A DNA stretch of 36,178 nt from contig JAEZIN010000032.1 of NCBI GenBank assembly GCA_023436585.1, positions 1 to 36,178 of the forward strand, given 5' to 3'. The notes beneath the pieces were generated by a model. The model worked only from the letters and a program-made list of their open reading frames with translations, was not told the DNA's origin and made no database searches. Positions 8,075 through 16,872 of the stretch are shown in pieces. The position numbers were made by a program, and so were the translations under genes. Source of the DNA: Bacillota bacterium (GTDB lineage Bacteria; Bacillota; Clostridia; Christensenellales; Aristaeellaceae). Each line of letters begins with the position of its first letter. Within the stretch, counting starts at the first letter, position 1.

Positions 8075-10006
8075 TTGAATATCGTCAATCTGGGCATTCT
8101 GGCCCACGTGGATGCGGGCAAGACCACGGTCACAGAAGCGCTTTTGCATGCGGCGGGAGCGGTGAAAAGGCTTGGCCGGGTCGATCACGGAAATACAGTC
8201 ACGGATTCCATGCGTTTGGAACGCGAGCGCGGGATAACGATACGTTCAGCCACGGTTTCCCTTCGGTACAAGGATGTAAAAATCAATATTCTGGACACGC
8301 CAGGCCATACGGACTTCATCGCGGAGGTGGAACGCTCCCTTGCGGTGCTGGACGCGGCAGTGCTTGTCGTATCCGCCCGGGAAGGTGTGCAAGCCCAGAC
8401 CGCTGTGCTTTTTCGCGCACTGCAAAAGCTGAGTATCCCCACATTGTTCTTTGTCAACAAGCTGGATCGTTTGGGCGCCGACTTTGATCTGGTGCTTGCG
8501 CAAATCACTTCCCAGCTTACGGATTCTGTTTTACCGCGCCAGAAAATCAAAGGCAGCGGCAAGGATGTGGCCGTGGAAACGCTCCCGCTCCATTCCTGCG
8601 TCGGCGTTGTGGACCAGCTATTCCAGGCGGATGATGAAATCGCCACCCTGTACCTTTCCGGTGCGGAAATACTGCCGCATCAGTTGGAGGAAGCTTACCT
8701 GAGAGCTATCGCCGGTTGTGCCCTGCATCCCGTATACGCCGGCGTGGCGCTACATGAGACCGGCATCCCGGAGCTTCTGGAGGCCATCCAATCAGACCTG
8801 CCCAGGGCCGCAGCAGACAACAGCGCTCTCAGCGCCCTTGTATACAAGCTGGAATATCATGAACGCTTCGGGCGCGTCTGCTACGCGCGCATGTACGGTG
8901 GCGCAGTCATCATGCGCAAATTTGTATCCGTATACGGAACGGACGTATCCTTCCGCATCACGCAGCTTTTCTCTCCGGACATGGGCGAACTGAAACCGGT
9001 AGATTATGTGGCATGCGGAGACATCGCCGTACTGCTTGGCAACGATTCCCTGCGCGTGGGCAGCGTGCTGGGTGATAACCTTCTACCCATAAAGCAGACG
9101 AGTATTGCCGAACCGCTTTTGCTGACACGGATCTGCGCCGACGACTCCGTCCCCCGCCCCAGGCTGTTGGAAGCGCTGCATCAGCTTTGCATGGAGGACC
9201 CGCTTTTGGACCTTGCGAAGAACGATAAAACCGGCGCCTTGGAGCTGCGGGTTTTTGGCCAGGTACAGATGGAGATCATCCAGGCCCTGGCCCGGGAACG
9301 GTACGGCATCCAACTAACGCTGGAGGAGCCGCAGACCATATTCCGCGAACGTCCGGCGCATGCGGGCACAGCTTCCGTACAACGGGGGGAAACACCTTTT
9401 TGCGCCGGTATGGGTATCACCATGGAACCGCTTGGGCAGGGCGAAGGCATCCAATACGAAACGAGGGTGAACTACGGCTATCTGTATACCTCTTTTCAGA
9501 ACGCGGCCAGGGAAGGGCTGCTGAACGCACTGAAATACGGGCTGTACGGCTGGGAAGTAACCGACGTAAAGGTCATACTGCAATGGGCCAACTACGATTC
9601 CGTCACAAGCACACCGGCCGACTTCAGGAACATTGCACCTGTCGCCGTTATCCGGGCACTACATGACGCCGGGACCGAGCTATTGGAGCCGGTGCTTTCC
9701 TATGCCCTCACCGTGCCTGCGGACATGGCGGGGCGCGCGACCTACGACCTGAACATGATGCACGCCACCCTTAATCACATGGAAGCGCCGGGAAACGAAA
9801 TCACCTATTCGGGGCAGGTTTCCCTGGAAGCATCGAAGCATTACGCCCAAACGGTGGCGGCTTATACCAAAGGCACGGGAATTTTCACCGTGCGGTTATG
9901 CGGGTATGCGCTGTACACAGGCAATAAGGAAGCAGTTGCAAACAAGGGCCGGGAGATGCCCAGCGAGGAAAAATATCTGTTTCAAAAGGCGGGCAGGATG
10001 ATATGA
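8075..10006 (+). CDS. TetM/TetO-like ribosomal protection GTPase, divergent
   Basis: A 643-residue EF-G-like translational GTPase; the family removes tetracycline from the 30S subunit. GTP-binding motifs are intact: AHVDAGKT (10-17), Thr55 in RGITI, DTPGH (74-78) and NKLD (128-131). The domain IV loop ends in TSTPADFR (residues 511-518), matching the tip of TetM, and the C-terminal helix EKYLFQKAGRMI also fits. At the loop tip, where TetM has Ser-Pro-Val at 508-510, this protein has Asp-Ser-Val, so the tip proline is lost. The start is TTG with GGAGG seven bases before it. It may confer tetracycline resistance or be a chromosomal relative with another ribosomal role. No mobility gene flanks it. 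Confidence 0.87.
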   Translation: MNIVNLGILAHVDAGKTTVTEALLHAAGAVKRLGRVDHGNTVTDSMRLERERGITIRSATVSLRYKDVKINILDTPGHTDFIAEVERSLAVLDAAVLVVSAREGVQAQTAVLFRALQKLSIPTLFFVNKLDRLGADFDLVLAQITSQLTDSVLPRQKIKGSGKDVAVETLPLHSCVGVVDQLFQADDEIATLYLSGAEILPHQLEEAYLRAIAGCALHPVYAGVALHETGIPELLEAIQSDLPRAAADNSALSALVYKLEYHERFGRVCYARMYGGAVIMRKFVSVYGTDVSFRITQLFSPDMGELKPVDYVACGDIAVLLGNDSLRVGSVLGDNLLPIKQTSIAEPLLLTRICADDSVPRPRLLEALHQLCMEDPLLDLAKNDKTGALELRVFGQVQMEIIQALARERYGIQLTLEEPQTIFRERPAHAGTASVQRGETPFCAGMGITMEPLGQGEGIQYETRVNYGYLYTSFQNAAREGLLNALKYGLYGWEVTDVKVILQWANYDSVTSTPADFRNIAPVAVIRALHDAGTELLEPVLSYALTVPADMAGRATYDLNMMHATLNHMEAPGNEITYSGQVSLEASKHYAQTVAAYTKGTGIFTVRLCGYALYTGNKEAVANKGREMPSEEKYLFQKAGRMI

Positions 10007-10051
10007 CTGATATCCCTGCCTGATACATGAAAACACTTGGCGGAAATACAG

Positions 10052-10102
10052 CCCGGTCCCCCTTCATACACTGCAGCAAAACTGTGCGGAAGGGGGACCG
10101 GG
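10052..10102 (+). promoter_or_regulatory. perfect 14-bp hairpin that buries the next gene's ribosome binding site
   Basis: Bases 10052-10065 pair perfectly with 10089-10102 around a 23-base loop. The right arm contains the only good ribosome binding site (GAAGGGGGA) of the gene starting at 10107. No T-run follows on either strand, so an intrinsic terminator is unlikely. The arrangement implies translation is off unless something opens the stem, such as a ribosome arriving from the upstream gene, a protein or an RNA ligand. Confidence 0.6.
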
Positions 10103-10106
10103 TAAC

Positions 10107-10670
10107 ATGACCCTATGGGAAAGAATATTGACGGGCTTGGGATACGCCGCCATAGCTGTTTGGATCGCGGCAGCCATCCTTGGGGAGCTTGGACTTTGTG
10201 ACCTGCACTATGTAAATATCGTTGCGGCTGTAGCACAGCCTCAGCCGGATGACTGCGAGGTACGCAGCCGGCTTTTGATGGAGGCTATGGACTTCGTAGG
10301 TGTCTGCCGCCCCGAAGACGCGGCGCTTGTTTGGGCGGAAGGGCTGAAAACAAGAAGCGCCGCCTTGCAGTATGCTGTGATGAGCAAGTCTCTCAAGCAG
10401 GAATATGCGCTGCAGCTTCGGGAAACCGCCCCCAATTGGGTGACGGGGATTTCCAGCCCGTTTGTTTCCAGCTACCAAATTATCATGAACGATGAACTCA
10501 ACAGCACGCAAAAGAGAATTACGCTGGAATTCTTCCTGGCGACATCCACCGGCCCGGCCGGGTCAGCCAAGGCGGAGCTGGATATCGCCAAGGATGGATG
10601 CTTCTTTCGAATTGTACATATCGAGGCGGATGAAGCTTTATTCCCCTACACCAGATTCAGGCCTGCCTAA
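10107..10670 (+). CDS. membrane-anchored protein with an NTF2/lumazine-binding-like domain
   Basis: A 187-residue protein of unknown function. Residues 7-28 form one hydrophobic span without a clear cleavage site, so it is probably anchored with the rest outside the cell. The C-terminal part contains RSAALQYAVMSKSL, NWVTGISSPFVSSYQI and an FFLATSTGPAGSAKAEL-type strand. This pattern resembles small extracellular domains found in Bacillota, some attached to peptidase or regulatory proteins, and usually placed near the NTF2-like fold. The start is fixed by GGGGGA nine bases upstream. It sits 100 bases after the TetM-like gene and 78 bases before a very small membrane protein. The RBS lies inside a hairpin. 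No enzyme motif is visible. Confidence 0.65.
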   Translation: MTLWERILTGLGYAAIAVWIAAAILGELGLCDLHYVNIVAAVAQPQPDDCEVRSRLLMEAMDFVGVCRPEDAALVWAEGLKTRSAALQYAVMSKSLKQEYALQLRETAPNWVTGISSPFVSSYQIIMNDELNSTQKRITLEFFLATSTGPAGSAKAELDIAKDGCFFRIVHIEADEALFPYTRFRPA

Positions 10671-10673
10671 CGG

Positions 10674-10698
10674 TGTAAAGCGTTTCAATCGTTTCAAT
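10674..10698 (+). repeat. cre-like dyad and 9-bp tandem repeat
   Basis: TGTAAAGCGTTTCA (10674-10687) fits the catabolite-responsive element pattern at every fixed position except the central CG, which is reversed to GC. It overlaps two tandem copies of CGTTTCAAT (10681-10698). This may be a LacI-family operator for the small gene downstream; the reversed centre argues against CcpA. Confidence 0.3.
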
Positions 10699-10748
10699 CA
10701 TACCGCTGTGTTCGGGGCATGATAGATGCCATCAAGGGAGGTATCCTC

Positions 10749-10853
10749 ATGAATCGGATAAAGTCGCTTGCCTACAGGCTGGTTTTCTTTTCACTGGCAT
10801 TGGTGGTCGTATACGAAATCAGCATGAAAAATACCCACCGAAGCACAGCTTAA
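10749..10853 (+). CDS. 34-residue single-span membrane protein
   Basis: The frame has a strong ribosome binding site (AGGGAGGT at 10735-10742), an ATG seven bases on and a TAA at 10851-10853. The product has basic residues first (Arg3, Lys5, Arg10), then a hydrophobic stretch at about residues 11-22 (LVFFSLALVVVY), then a short polar tail. It has no recognised family. It follows the membrane-anchored 187-residue protein on the same strand and could be its partner. Its stop codon overlaps the stop of the convergent large GH2 gene by three bases through TTAA. Coding is inferred from the RBS and composition only. Confidence 0.5.
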   Translation: MNRIKSLAYRLVFFSLALVVVYEISMKNTHRSTA

Positions 10854-13800
10854 GGTTTTGACTGAGCAGCGCTTTTCGCAATGGCGACCACGCAGGGGTC
10901 GAAGCCAAAGCGCCCCATGCGGTTGCCGTACAGCGTCATGCCGCCGCCATCACAGGAAAACCGGACCATATGCTTCCCCGGCGTCAGCAATTCTGCGGGA
11001 ACCGGCAGTTCAAACCGCTCCCCGTAACCGAACCGGCCAAGGTTCATATAATTGAACGGCTCGCCGCCCAGGGCGGAGTTGGTGAACAGCGCCCGCTCAT
11101 CCGACGGGTCGTCGGCAGGGGCTGCATGTCCAATGGCATACCCGTCAAAAAAGACATCGATACGCGAACCGTGGCGGATCTCATCAGTGACCTTTACGGC
11201 ATTTACACCCTCATGGGAGCCTGCCTCAAACATCAAACACACTGCTTGCTTTTCGGATTTTTCTATGAACACCTCATATTCCGCTTCTCCCTGACCGCAT
11301 CCCCACAAAAGGGAACGGCCTTCGCTTGCGTATGCCTCCGAAAAGCCGGTAAAGTCCTTGATGGAATACGCAGCAGGAGAGAAGGAGCCGAGCACCTTGT
11401 CCTTTTCATGCTCCGATGTCCCCATCACTTCCAGCTGGATGTAGTTCCGGCAAATCTCGATGCCATCCTGCTCCACCCAGGCAAACAGGTACGCGCCTTT
11501 GATATGCGCAGGCACTGTCAAGTGAATGGCTTGCTGCTTTTCCACTTGGAAAGGCGCAAAGCCGATGGCCCATTTCCCCTTTTCAAGATCAGAAATGTAC
11601 CTGCCCAGGCTGTCTATGCCGGTCAGTGACCAGTGAAGCACGGGGCTATAAAATTCTTTCCACGAAAAATGGGCGGTATAGACATCGCAGGCAAATGCTT
11701 GCCCCGCCCCCACCTGCTGGAGGCGGTTGTGGTCCAGCACCACCATGTCCATGTTGTTGACCATGTCATACCCCATGGGCTGCATGTGACGGTCCACATA
11801 GCCGTAATCCCGTTCGTACCGTTCTGCGGTCATGGGGGCGGAATCCTCCGTCTCGTAGGAGGCGATGTTCATGCGCAGGTAGCCGGCAATCTTTTCAAAC
11901 ATGCGCAGCTGCATATCGATACCGTTGATGTGCAGGAATTCGCTGATGAGGATGGGCTTTCCCGACTGCAAAGCGCTGCCCACGTTTCCCGGCCCGTGAA
12001 CTGCATTGATGTAGTTGTGCGCGGAGCCGGGATAGCAGGCGTCCAGCAGCTTTTTCCAAACCTGCTTCGCCTTGTCATATTCGGCGGGATAATGGTGAAA
12101 ATCATTGATTTCGCAGACGTTTGTTTTTCCAAAACCTGAGTTGTCGCACACCAGCACATGGGGCCAGCGTTCCTTGGCGATTTGAGCAGCTTCCTCCATA
12201 AACCTGGCACGCAGTTCGTTCTTCCATGGCGTTGAACCATGACCGCCCTCTATGCCCCAGGATTCGTTAATGGTGGACACCATGACGATGCTGGGGTGGT
12301 TGTGCAGCCTTGTTAGCATGCCGTCAAGCTCCCGGTGATAGGCCGTGCGCCAGTTGGGGTCCTCCGGCGTGGCGTAAAAATTGCTGGGGTGCTCCGTCCA
12401 GACCAGCAAGCCCTGTTTGTCGCACTCGTGGTACCACAGCGGCTCGTTTTCCTTGATATGCACGCGGGAAAGGTTGTAACCGTAAGCCATGGTGCGGTCG
12501 ATGTCATAGGCGATGCTGCCGCGAAGGCCCGGTTCCCCTTCCGCAAGCAGGGAACGGTAGGTGTAGATGCCAAAGCCGTTGTAGCACTGGTCCAGGATGC
12601 CGATCACATAAAAAGGCTTGTTGTTGAGATACACATACTGGTACTGATTGAGCGTATTAGAAGTTTCCGCTGGGGAATGTCCGGGCAGCCACCGTGTTTC
12701 CACACTACGAAGTCCCGCGTAGGTCCTGACCGTATCTACAACTGCATTGCCACTTAACAGCTTTGCCGTAATGGTATACAGCTTCCCTTCCCGGTACTGC
12801 CAGAGGACGGGCCGGGCAACATCCACATTCCCCTGCGCACCGTCTGTTCCCATTTGAATCATTACAGAGGCAGCCGCCTGGCCGTCGGGGCCGGTGAATG
12901 CCAGATCCAGCGTAAGGCCGGCTATGTTCTTCCCTTCCACTTCCCAATCAAAGGAGGCGCTTAAGATGCGTTCGCCCTCAAAAACGAGCTTGGGCCGCAC
13001 ATGTAAGCGGGTGAGATAAGCACTTTGCCGGGGCTCAATCCACACGCTTTGCCAGATGCCGGGGCAGGAGGAAAACCAGAAGATTTGCTTGCCCATGCTG
13101 TGGGAGGTGATGTCGTGGGGATACTGCACCTTCACCGCCAGGGTATGCGTAGAACCCGGCGCAAGGGGCCCCAGGTCGAAGGCAAGATCGCTGTACTCCT
13201 CCCATCGCATATCGATGTACTTGCCATCCAGCCATACATACGTCACGTTGGCGCTGGCGCCGATGTGCAGGACCACCGATGAACCGGCGGGAAAAGTGTC
13301 GGGCACAATAAAGCTGCGGCGGTACCAAAGATGCTGACCGGTCAGATGATAGTTGTTGAACACTGTGTTGCTTTGATGCAGCTTGTCACCGCTTACATGC
13401 TGCTCCTCGCCAAAGCCCATCAGGGACGCGCAGGAGAAGGGCACGCGGATGGCCTTATCGTATACGGGAGCTTCCAGCAGGTACCATTGCTGACTGATGC
13501 CCTCATTTTTTGGATCGAATGCAAACTGCCACGTACCGTTCAAAACAGCATAGCCGTTCATGGACCTATCGAAGGAAGGATTGTTGTATTCGCGCCGTGG
13601 CAGCGTTTCCGGCGTTTCCGCCGTCAACAGGATGGTGCAAGTGTTTTCCTGTTCAGGGAGACACACGACTTCATGCCTGGTAAAGGCATATCCTTCCGCC
13701 GCCGCGATAAGCATATGCTTTCCCCTTGGAACGGAGTTCAGGGAAAAATGCCCGTCGATGTCGGCAAGGGTGAAGAAGTTGTCAAACCCGGCGATGTGTA

Positions 13801-14455
13801 CGCTGGCATACGGGATAGGATCCCCCTGTGCATCCATCACACGGCCGCTGATAGTCGCCTCCGGGGCAAAGCCATCCACCTTCGCCAAGTCAAGATAGGC
13901 ATAACAGGGCGCCAGCCTGTCCCACCAGGGCAGCGCCTTGAAAACAGCCCGGGCATCGCCCTGCAAAATGGGTACTTGGGCAGATAGCACCGGCTGGCCG
14001 CTCAAATAAGCGGTATACGCTGTGCCGTCCCGTTTAAGGGCCAGATGCAGGGGGAACCTTTTTTCATACGGGCAGGCATCCACAACGTACCACTTGGGCT
14101 GGCCCCTGTCCATAAAGGCCGCACCGTTCTGACAGCCGGAATGCACGCGGATTTCCAGCCTGTCTTTTGTGGCGGCCAGCAGCACATAATCAAAGAAGCT
14201 GCCATCGCCGCCGTAATAGCCCACCGCCGCACCGCTGCAGGCTTCATCCCAGCCTTGATAGATCGCCTCCACCCTGCTTTGGGGCAGGAGGAAGCGCCTG
14301 CTCAACAGACAGTTGCCTTCGTTCCACTGGTCTGCCTCGGGAAGATACAGAAGTGAATCGCCCCGGCGTTCCGGCTTCATGTAGCAAGGTGTCGTCATGT
14401 TGTAAAAGGCCCAGTTCTCCCTGTCCAGTACCGGGCCGGTAAAATGATCCTGCAT
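10850..14455 (-). CDS. large multidomain GH2 glycoside hydrolase (beta-galactosidase/glucuronidase-like)
   Basis: A 1201-residue enzyme with no signal peptide, so cytosolic. In order: a concanavalin-like domain (about 1-200), a carboxypeptidase-regulatory-like beta-sandwich (about 200-280; TISGRVMDAQGDPIPYASV, DGHFSLNSVPRGKH), GH2 sugar-binding domain (about 290-480; LNGTWQFAFDP, WYRRSFIVP), Ig-like domain, TIM barrel, and a C-terminal galactose-binding-like domain. The catalytic acid/base is Glu731 in INESWG and the nucleophile Glu839 in LISEFLH. I start at 14455, because GCGGAGG is five bases upstream; an ATG at 14476 is open but lacks a ribosome binding site. The gene lies just after the cytosolic GH43 gene, so the two probably finish the same oligosaccharide. 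Bond specificity is not readable. Confidence 0.9.
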   Translation of the reverse strand: MQDHFTGPVLDRENWAFYNMTTPCYMKPERRGDSLLYLPEADQWNEGNCLLSRRFLLPQSRVEAIYQGWDEACSGAAVGYYGGDGSFFDYVLLAATKDRLEIRVHSGCQNGAAFMDRGQPKWYVVDACPYEKRFPLHLALKRDGTAYTAYLSGQPVLSAQVPILQGDARAVFKALPWWDRLAPCYAYLDLAKVDGFAPEATISGRVMDAQGDPIPYASVHIAGFDNFFTLADIDGHFSLNSVPRGKHMLIAAAEGYAFTRHEVVCLPEQENTCTILLTAETPETLPRREYNNPSFDRSMNGYAVLNGTWQFAFDPKNEGISQQWYLLEAPVYDKAIRVPFSCASLMGFGEEQHVSGDKLHQSNTVFNNYHLTGQHLWYRRSFIVPDTFPAGSSVVLHIGASANVTYVWLDGKYIDMRWEEYSDLAFDLGPLAPGSTHTLAVKVQYPHDITSHSMGKQIFWFSSCPGIWQSVWIEPRQSAYLTRLHVRPKLVFEGERILSASFDWEVEGKNIAGLTLDLAFTGPDGQAAASVMIQMGTDGAQGNVDVARPVLWQYREGKLYTITAKLLSGNAVVDTVRTYAGLRSVETRWLPGHSPAETSNTLNQYQYVYLNNKPFYVIGILDQCYNGFGIYTYRSLLAEGEPGLRGSIAYDIDRTMAYGYNLSRVHIKENEPLWYHECDKQGLLVWTEHPSNFYATPEDPNWRTAYHRELDGMLTRLHNHPSIVMVSTINESWGIEGGHGSTPWKNELRARFMEEAAQIAKERWPHVLVCDNSGFGKTNVCEINDFHHYPAEYDKAKQVWKKLLDACYPGSAHNYINAVHGPGNVGSALQSGKPILISEFLHINGIDMQLRMFEKIAGYLRMNIASYETEDSAPMTAERYERDYGYVDRHMQPMGYDMVNNMDMVVLDHNRLQQVGAGQAFACDVYTAHFSWKEFYSPVLHWSLTGIDSLGRYISDLEKGKWAIGFAPFQVEKQQAIHLTVPAHIKGAYLFAWVEQDGIEICRNYIQLEVMGTSEHEKDKVLGSFSPAAYSIKDFTGFSEAYASEGRSLLWGCGQGEAEYEVFIEKSEKQAVCLMFEAGSHEGVNAVKVTDEIRHGSRIDVFFDGYAIGHAAPADDPSDERALFTNSALGGEPFNYMNLGRFGYGERFELPVPAELLTPGKHMVRFSCDGGGMTLYGNRMGRFGFDPCVVAIAKSAAQSKP

Positions 14456-14478
14456 ACCTGCCTCCGCAAAAAGCATAT

Positions 14479-16746
14479 CTATTTGGCTAAAAAGGATACG
14501 CGGGTAACCGTCATCCTTGCTCCGAAGGAGCCAACGCCCACCCTGCCATACGGCAGAGAGTCATCCTCCGCTGCGGACAGGACAAGCTCCCCGTCCACAT
14601 AGGCCTCCATCTGTCCACCCCTGATTTCTGCCCTCAGGCGGTAGGATTGTTCCTTGTGAAGGGGGCATCGGCCCGCGGCGATGGTCACAGACCTAAAATC
14701 AAGCCGTTTGATGAAAACGGAATCCATATCAAAGCCGATGTAATAGCCCCGATGCCCTTCCCTGACCTGGTCAGGATACCAGGAATCCTCGGACAAGCGA
14801 AGGAAAAGGCCTGCGGAATGCTCCCGGCCGTCCCCGCGGAAGATCATATCCGCATCGATGATGGCATCCGTTTGCCAGCGGCTGCCGAAGGTAGCCAGCG
14901 CCTGAACGGGCCGGTCCATTTGCAGCCCCTCCTGCCGGTTGATAAAGCCCCAGCCTTCCATCCGCCGGGCGGCATGGCACAAAGCCAGGCCGGACCATTC
15001 GCCCCGCGCTTCCTGGGCTTTGGGGAAAAGCTCCAGCGCACGAAGGCGGAGGCTGCCATGCCTTACATGGAGCCGTATCTCACCAAGGCCGCTCGTGAGT
15101 AGAACTTCTCCAAGATCTACTCTTTGCAAACTGCCCATAGGCGTAATAGAGACATCCAACGCGGTCTCCCCTGCTGTCACAGATAGCGAAGCGCCCTCCG
15201 GCGCCAGCAGCAACGCCTGCAAGCGGTAGGTATCGGTATGAGCGGCATTGATTCGGTACTCCACAAATTCCCCGGTGTCAAGTAGCACATCCGGCACGCC
15301 GTCCTCGCCTGACACAAGGCGCATACCATCCTCTGGCCGCATGCCGCAAAGCGCTTCCTGATATCCGCCGCTGCAGCCATCCATGGACAGGGGCAGAAAC
15401 AAGGCGGCCTCGATAGGGCCGGGGACGGCATGGGAATGTTCAAAATCGCCGCGCTGGTTCACATGGAGGGAGAAAGCCATAAAGGAGGTTCGCCGGGCGT
15501 TGACCGTGCCCATTTTTCCTTTGGTGGCAAGCCCGGCAACGCCTTGCGCCTTTGTCATGTGGTCAATCAGCAGCGTAACCTTGCCGCCCCGGCACTCCAA
15601 CCGAAAGGTGTGCAGCACATCATTCCTGAATCCTTCAAACATGCTGCCGGACCATACGATATTCTCTTGCTCGTTTGTTATCGCTCCAAGGGTAAGCGCT
15701 TGCCCCGCTATTCGCAGCGCGCTGTACCCATTTTCTGTAATGCCAAAGCGGATTTCCGCATCATCGCCTGGTACGGAGCAGATTTCTGCGGTGTAATCAA
15801 CAGGCGTTTCAACCCTGGTCAAAATGCCATTTGATGATAGAGAAAAGCTTTCCCGGCCATCCGCTTCATCTGCCCAGGCAAAAAAGTCGGGCATCTCCGG
15901 GGCGGGGCACGGATGATTGGTAGGCCCGGAAACCAGCAGCTTTTCTCCATTGAACAGCATACGGTCCAGATTCAAAAAACGGCCGTGGCGCCGGCCATGC
16001 TCCAAAATGGGAAAGCGGTGATAGGCAATCCAGTAGCTATCCAGATCCGGCCCGATCACGGTGGAGGAATGGCCCAGGCTGCCGGTTTCAGGGTCGGTAT
16101 TGACCAGTATCGTTTTTTGTTTTGGCACGCGGTACGGGCCCAAGGGCCCTGCATCACTTACCGCGTACTGCACCCGGTAAGCTCTGGACAAAAGGTGGTT
16201 GCCCGTCATGGTGATGTAGTACTTGCCGCCTCGCTTTATGATCATGGAGCCTTCCGTCCAGTGGCCCATGCAGGTGCCGTTTAGCTCATGCGCCGGCCCC
16301 ACATCCCCCTTTTCCGTAAAGGTGTGGCCGTGGATGGAAGGATATTCGGCATGGGTAAAGATCAGCTGCCCATCATCATCCAAAAACAGGGAGCCATCGA
16401 TGACCAGGCCAAAATTGTCCCGCACCTTCGTAAAAGGGCCCATAGGGCTGTGGGACGCGTACAGGTAATGCCCGTCTCCCGACGGGGAAGTGACCAGCAG
16501 GAACTGGCCGTTGTAGTAAAGGACCTCCGGGGCATACGCGTTTTTGAGGCATTCGTCCTTTACCGCATAGCCGCCGCCTTCCCAGTTTACAAGGTCTGTG
16601 GAAACCCACACCCGAACACCGCAGTCATCCCCGGCGGTAGAGGGGTACAGGTAATAGCGGCCGTTATGCCGCAGGATGAACGGGTCGCCGATGCCGCTGT
16701 GGGGCCATTGTTCCGGCAAAAGGATGGGGTTTTGATAATACCGCAT
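14479..16746 (-). CDS. cytosolic GH43 glycoside hydrolase with C-terminal beta-sandwich domains
   Basis: A 755-residue enzyme without signal peptide. The N-terminal five-bladed propeller (about 1-290) has all three GH43 acidic residues: base Asp21 in IGDPFIL, Asp117 in VIDGSLF and acid Glu165 in HWTEGSM. GH43 enzymes remove arabinose, xylose or galactose. After it come two concanavalin/LamG-like sandwiches (about 310-440 and 610-755) linked by a galactose-binding-like stretch. The C-terminal one (DADMIFRGDGREHSAGLFLRL, GYYIGFDMD) resembles domains also called DUF1080/3-keto-disaccharide hydrolase-like. AGGGAGG lies six bases before the ATG. It is the first gene after a palindromic repeat and may head a two-gene transcript with the large GH2. 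Confidence 0.88.
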   Translation of the reverse strand: MRYYQNPILLPEQWPHSGIGDPFILRHNGRYYLYPSTAGDDCGVRVWVSTDLVNWEGGGYAVKDECLKNAYAPEVLYYNGQFLLVTSPSGDGHYLYASHSPMGPFTKVRDNFGLVIDGSLFLDDDGQLIFTHAEYPSIHGHTFTEKGDVGPAHELNGTCMGHWTEGSMIIKRGGKYYITMTGNHLLSRAYRVQYAVSDAGPLGPYRVPKQKTILVNTDPETGSLGHSSTVIGPDLDSYWIAYHRFPILEHGRRHGRFLNLDRMLFNGEKLLVSGPTNHPCPAPEMPDFFAWADEADGRESFSLSSNGILTRVETPVDYTAEICSVPGDDAEIRFGITENGYSALRIAGQALTLGAITNEQENIVWSGSMFEGFRNDVLHTFRLECRGGKVTLLIDHMTKAQGVAGLATKGKMGTVNARRTSFMAFSLHVNQRGDFEHSHAVPGPIEAALFLPLSMDGCSGGYQEALCGMRPEDGMRLVSGEDGVPDVLLDTGEFVEYRINAAHTDTYRLQALLLAPEGASLSVTAGETALDVSITPMGSLQRVDLGEVLLTSGLGEIRLHVRHGSLRLRALELFPKAQEARGEWSGLALCHAARRMEGWGFINRQEGLQMDRPVQALATFGSRWQTDAIIDADMIFRGDGREHSAGLFLRLSEDSWYPDQVREGHRGYYIGFDMDSVFIKRLDFRSVTIAAGRCPLHKEQSYRLRAEIRGGQMEAYVDGELVLSAAEDDSLPYGRVGVGSFGARMTVTRVSFLAK

Positions 16747-16872
16747 AGGCTTCCTCCCTTGCGAAAAAGGGTTTGGCTAATTATGAATGAGAAATAGATT
16801 GATGGAATATCTATCGCGCCTTGTCGCTCAAGAATACGAAGCGGTGGGAATCTTGGCAGGAAACAGAAGAAA

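Noticed and set aside
10052..10102. 14-bp hairpin as terminator of the TetM-like gene
   Set aside because: Neither strand has a T-run after the stem, and its right arm contains the ribosome binding site of the next gene.
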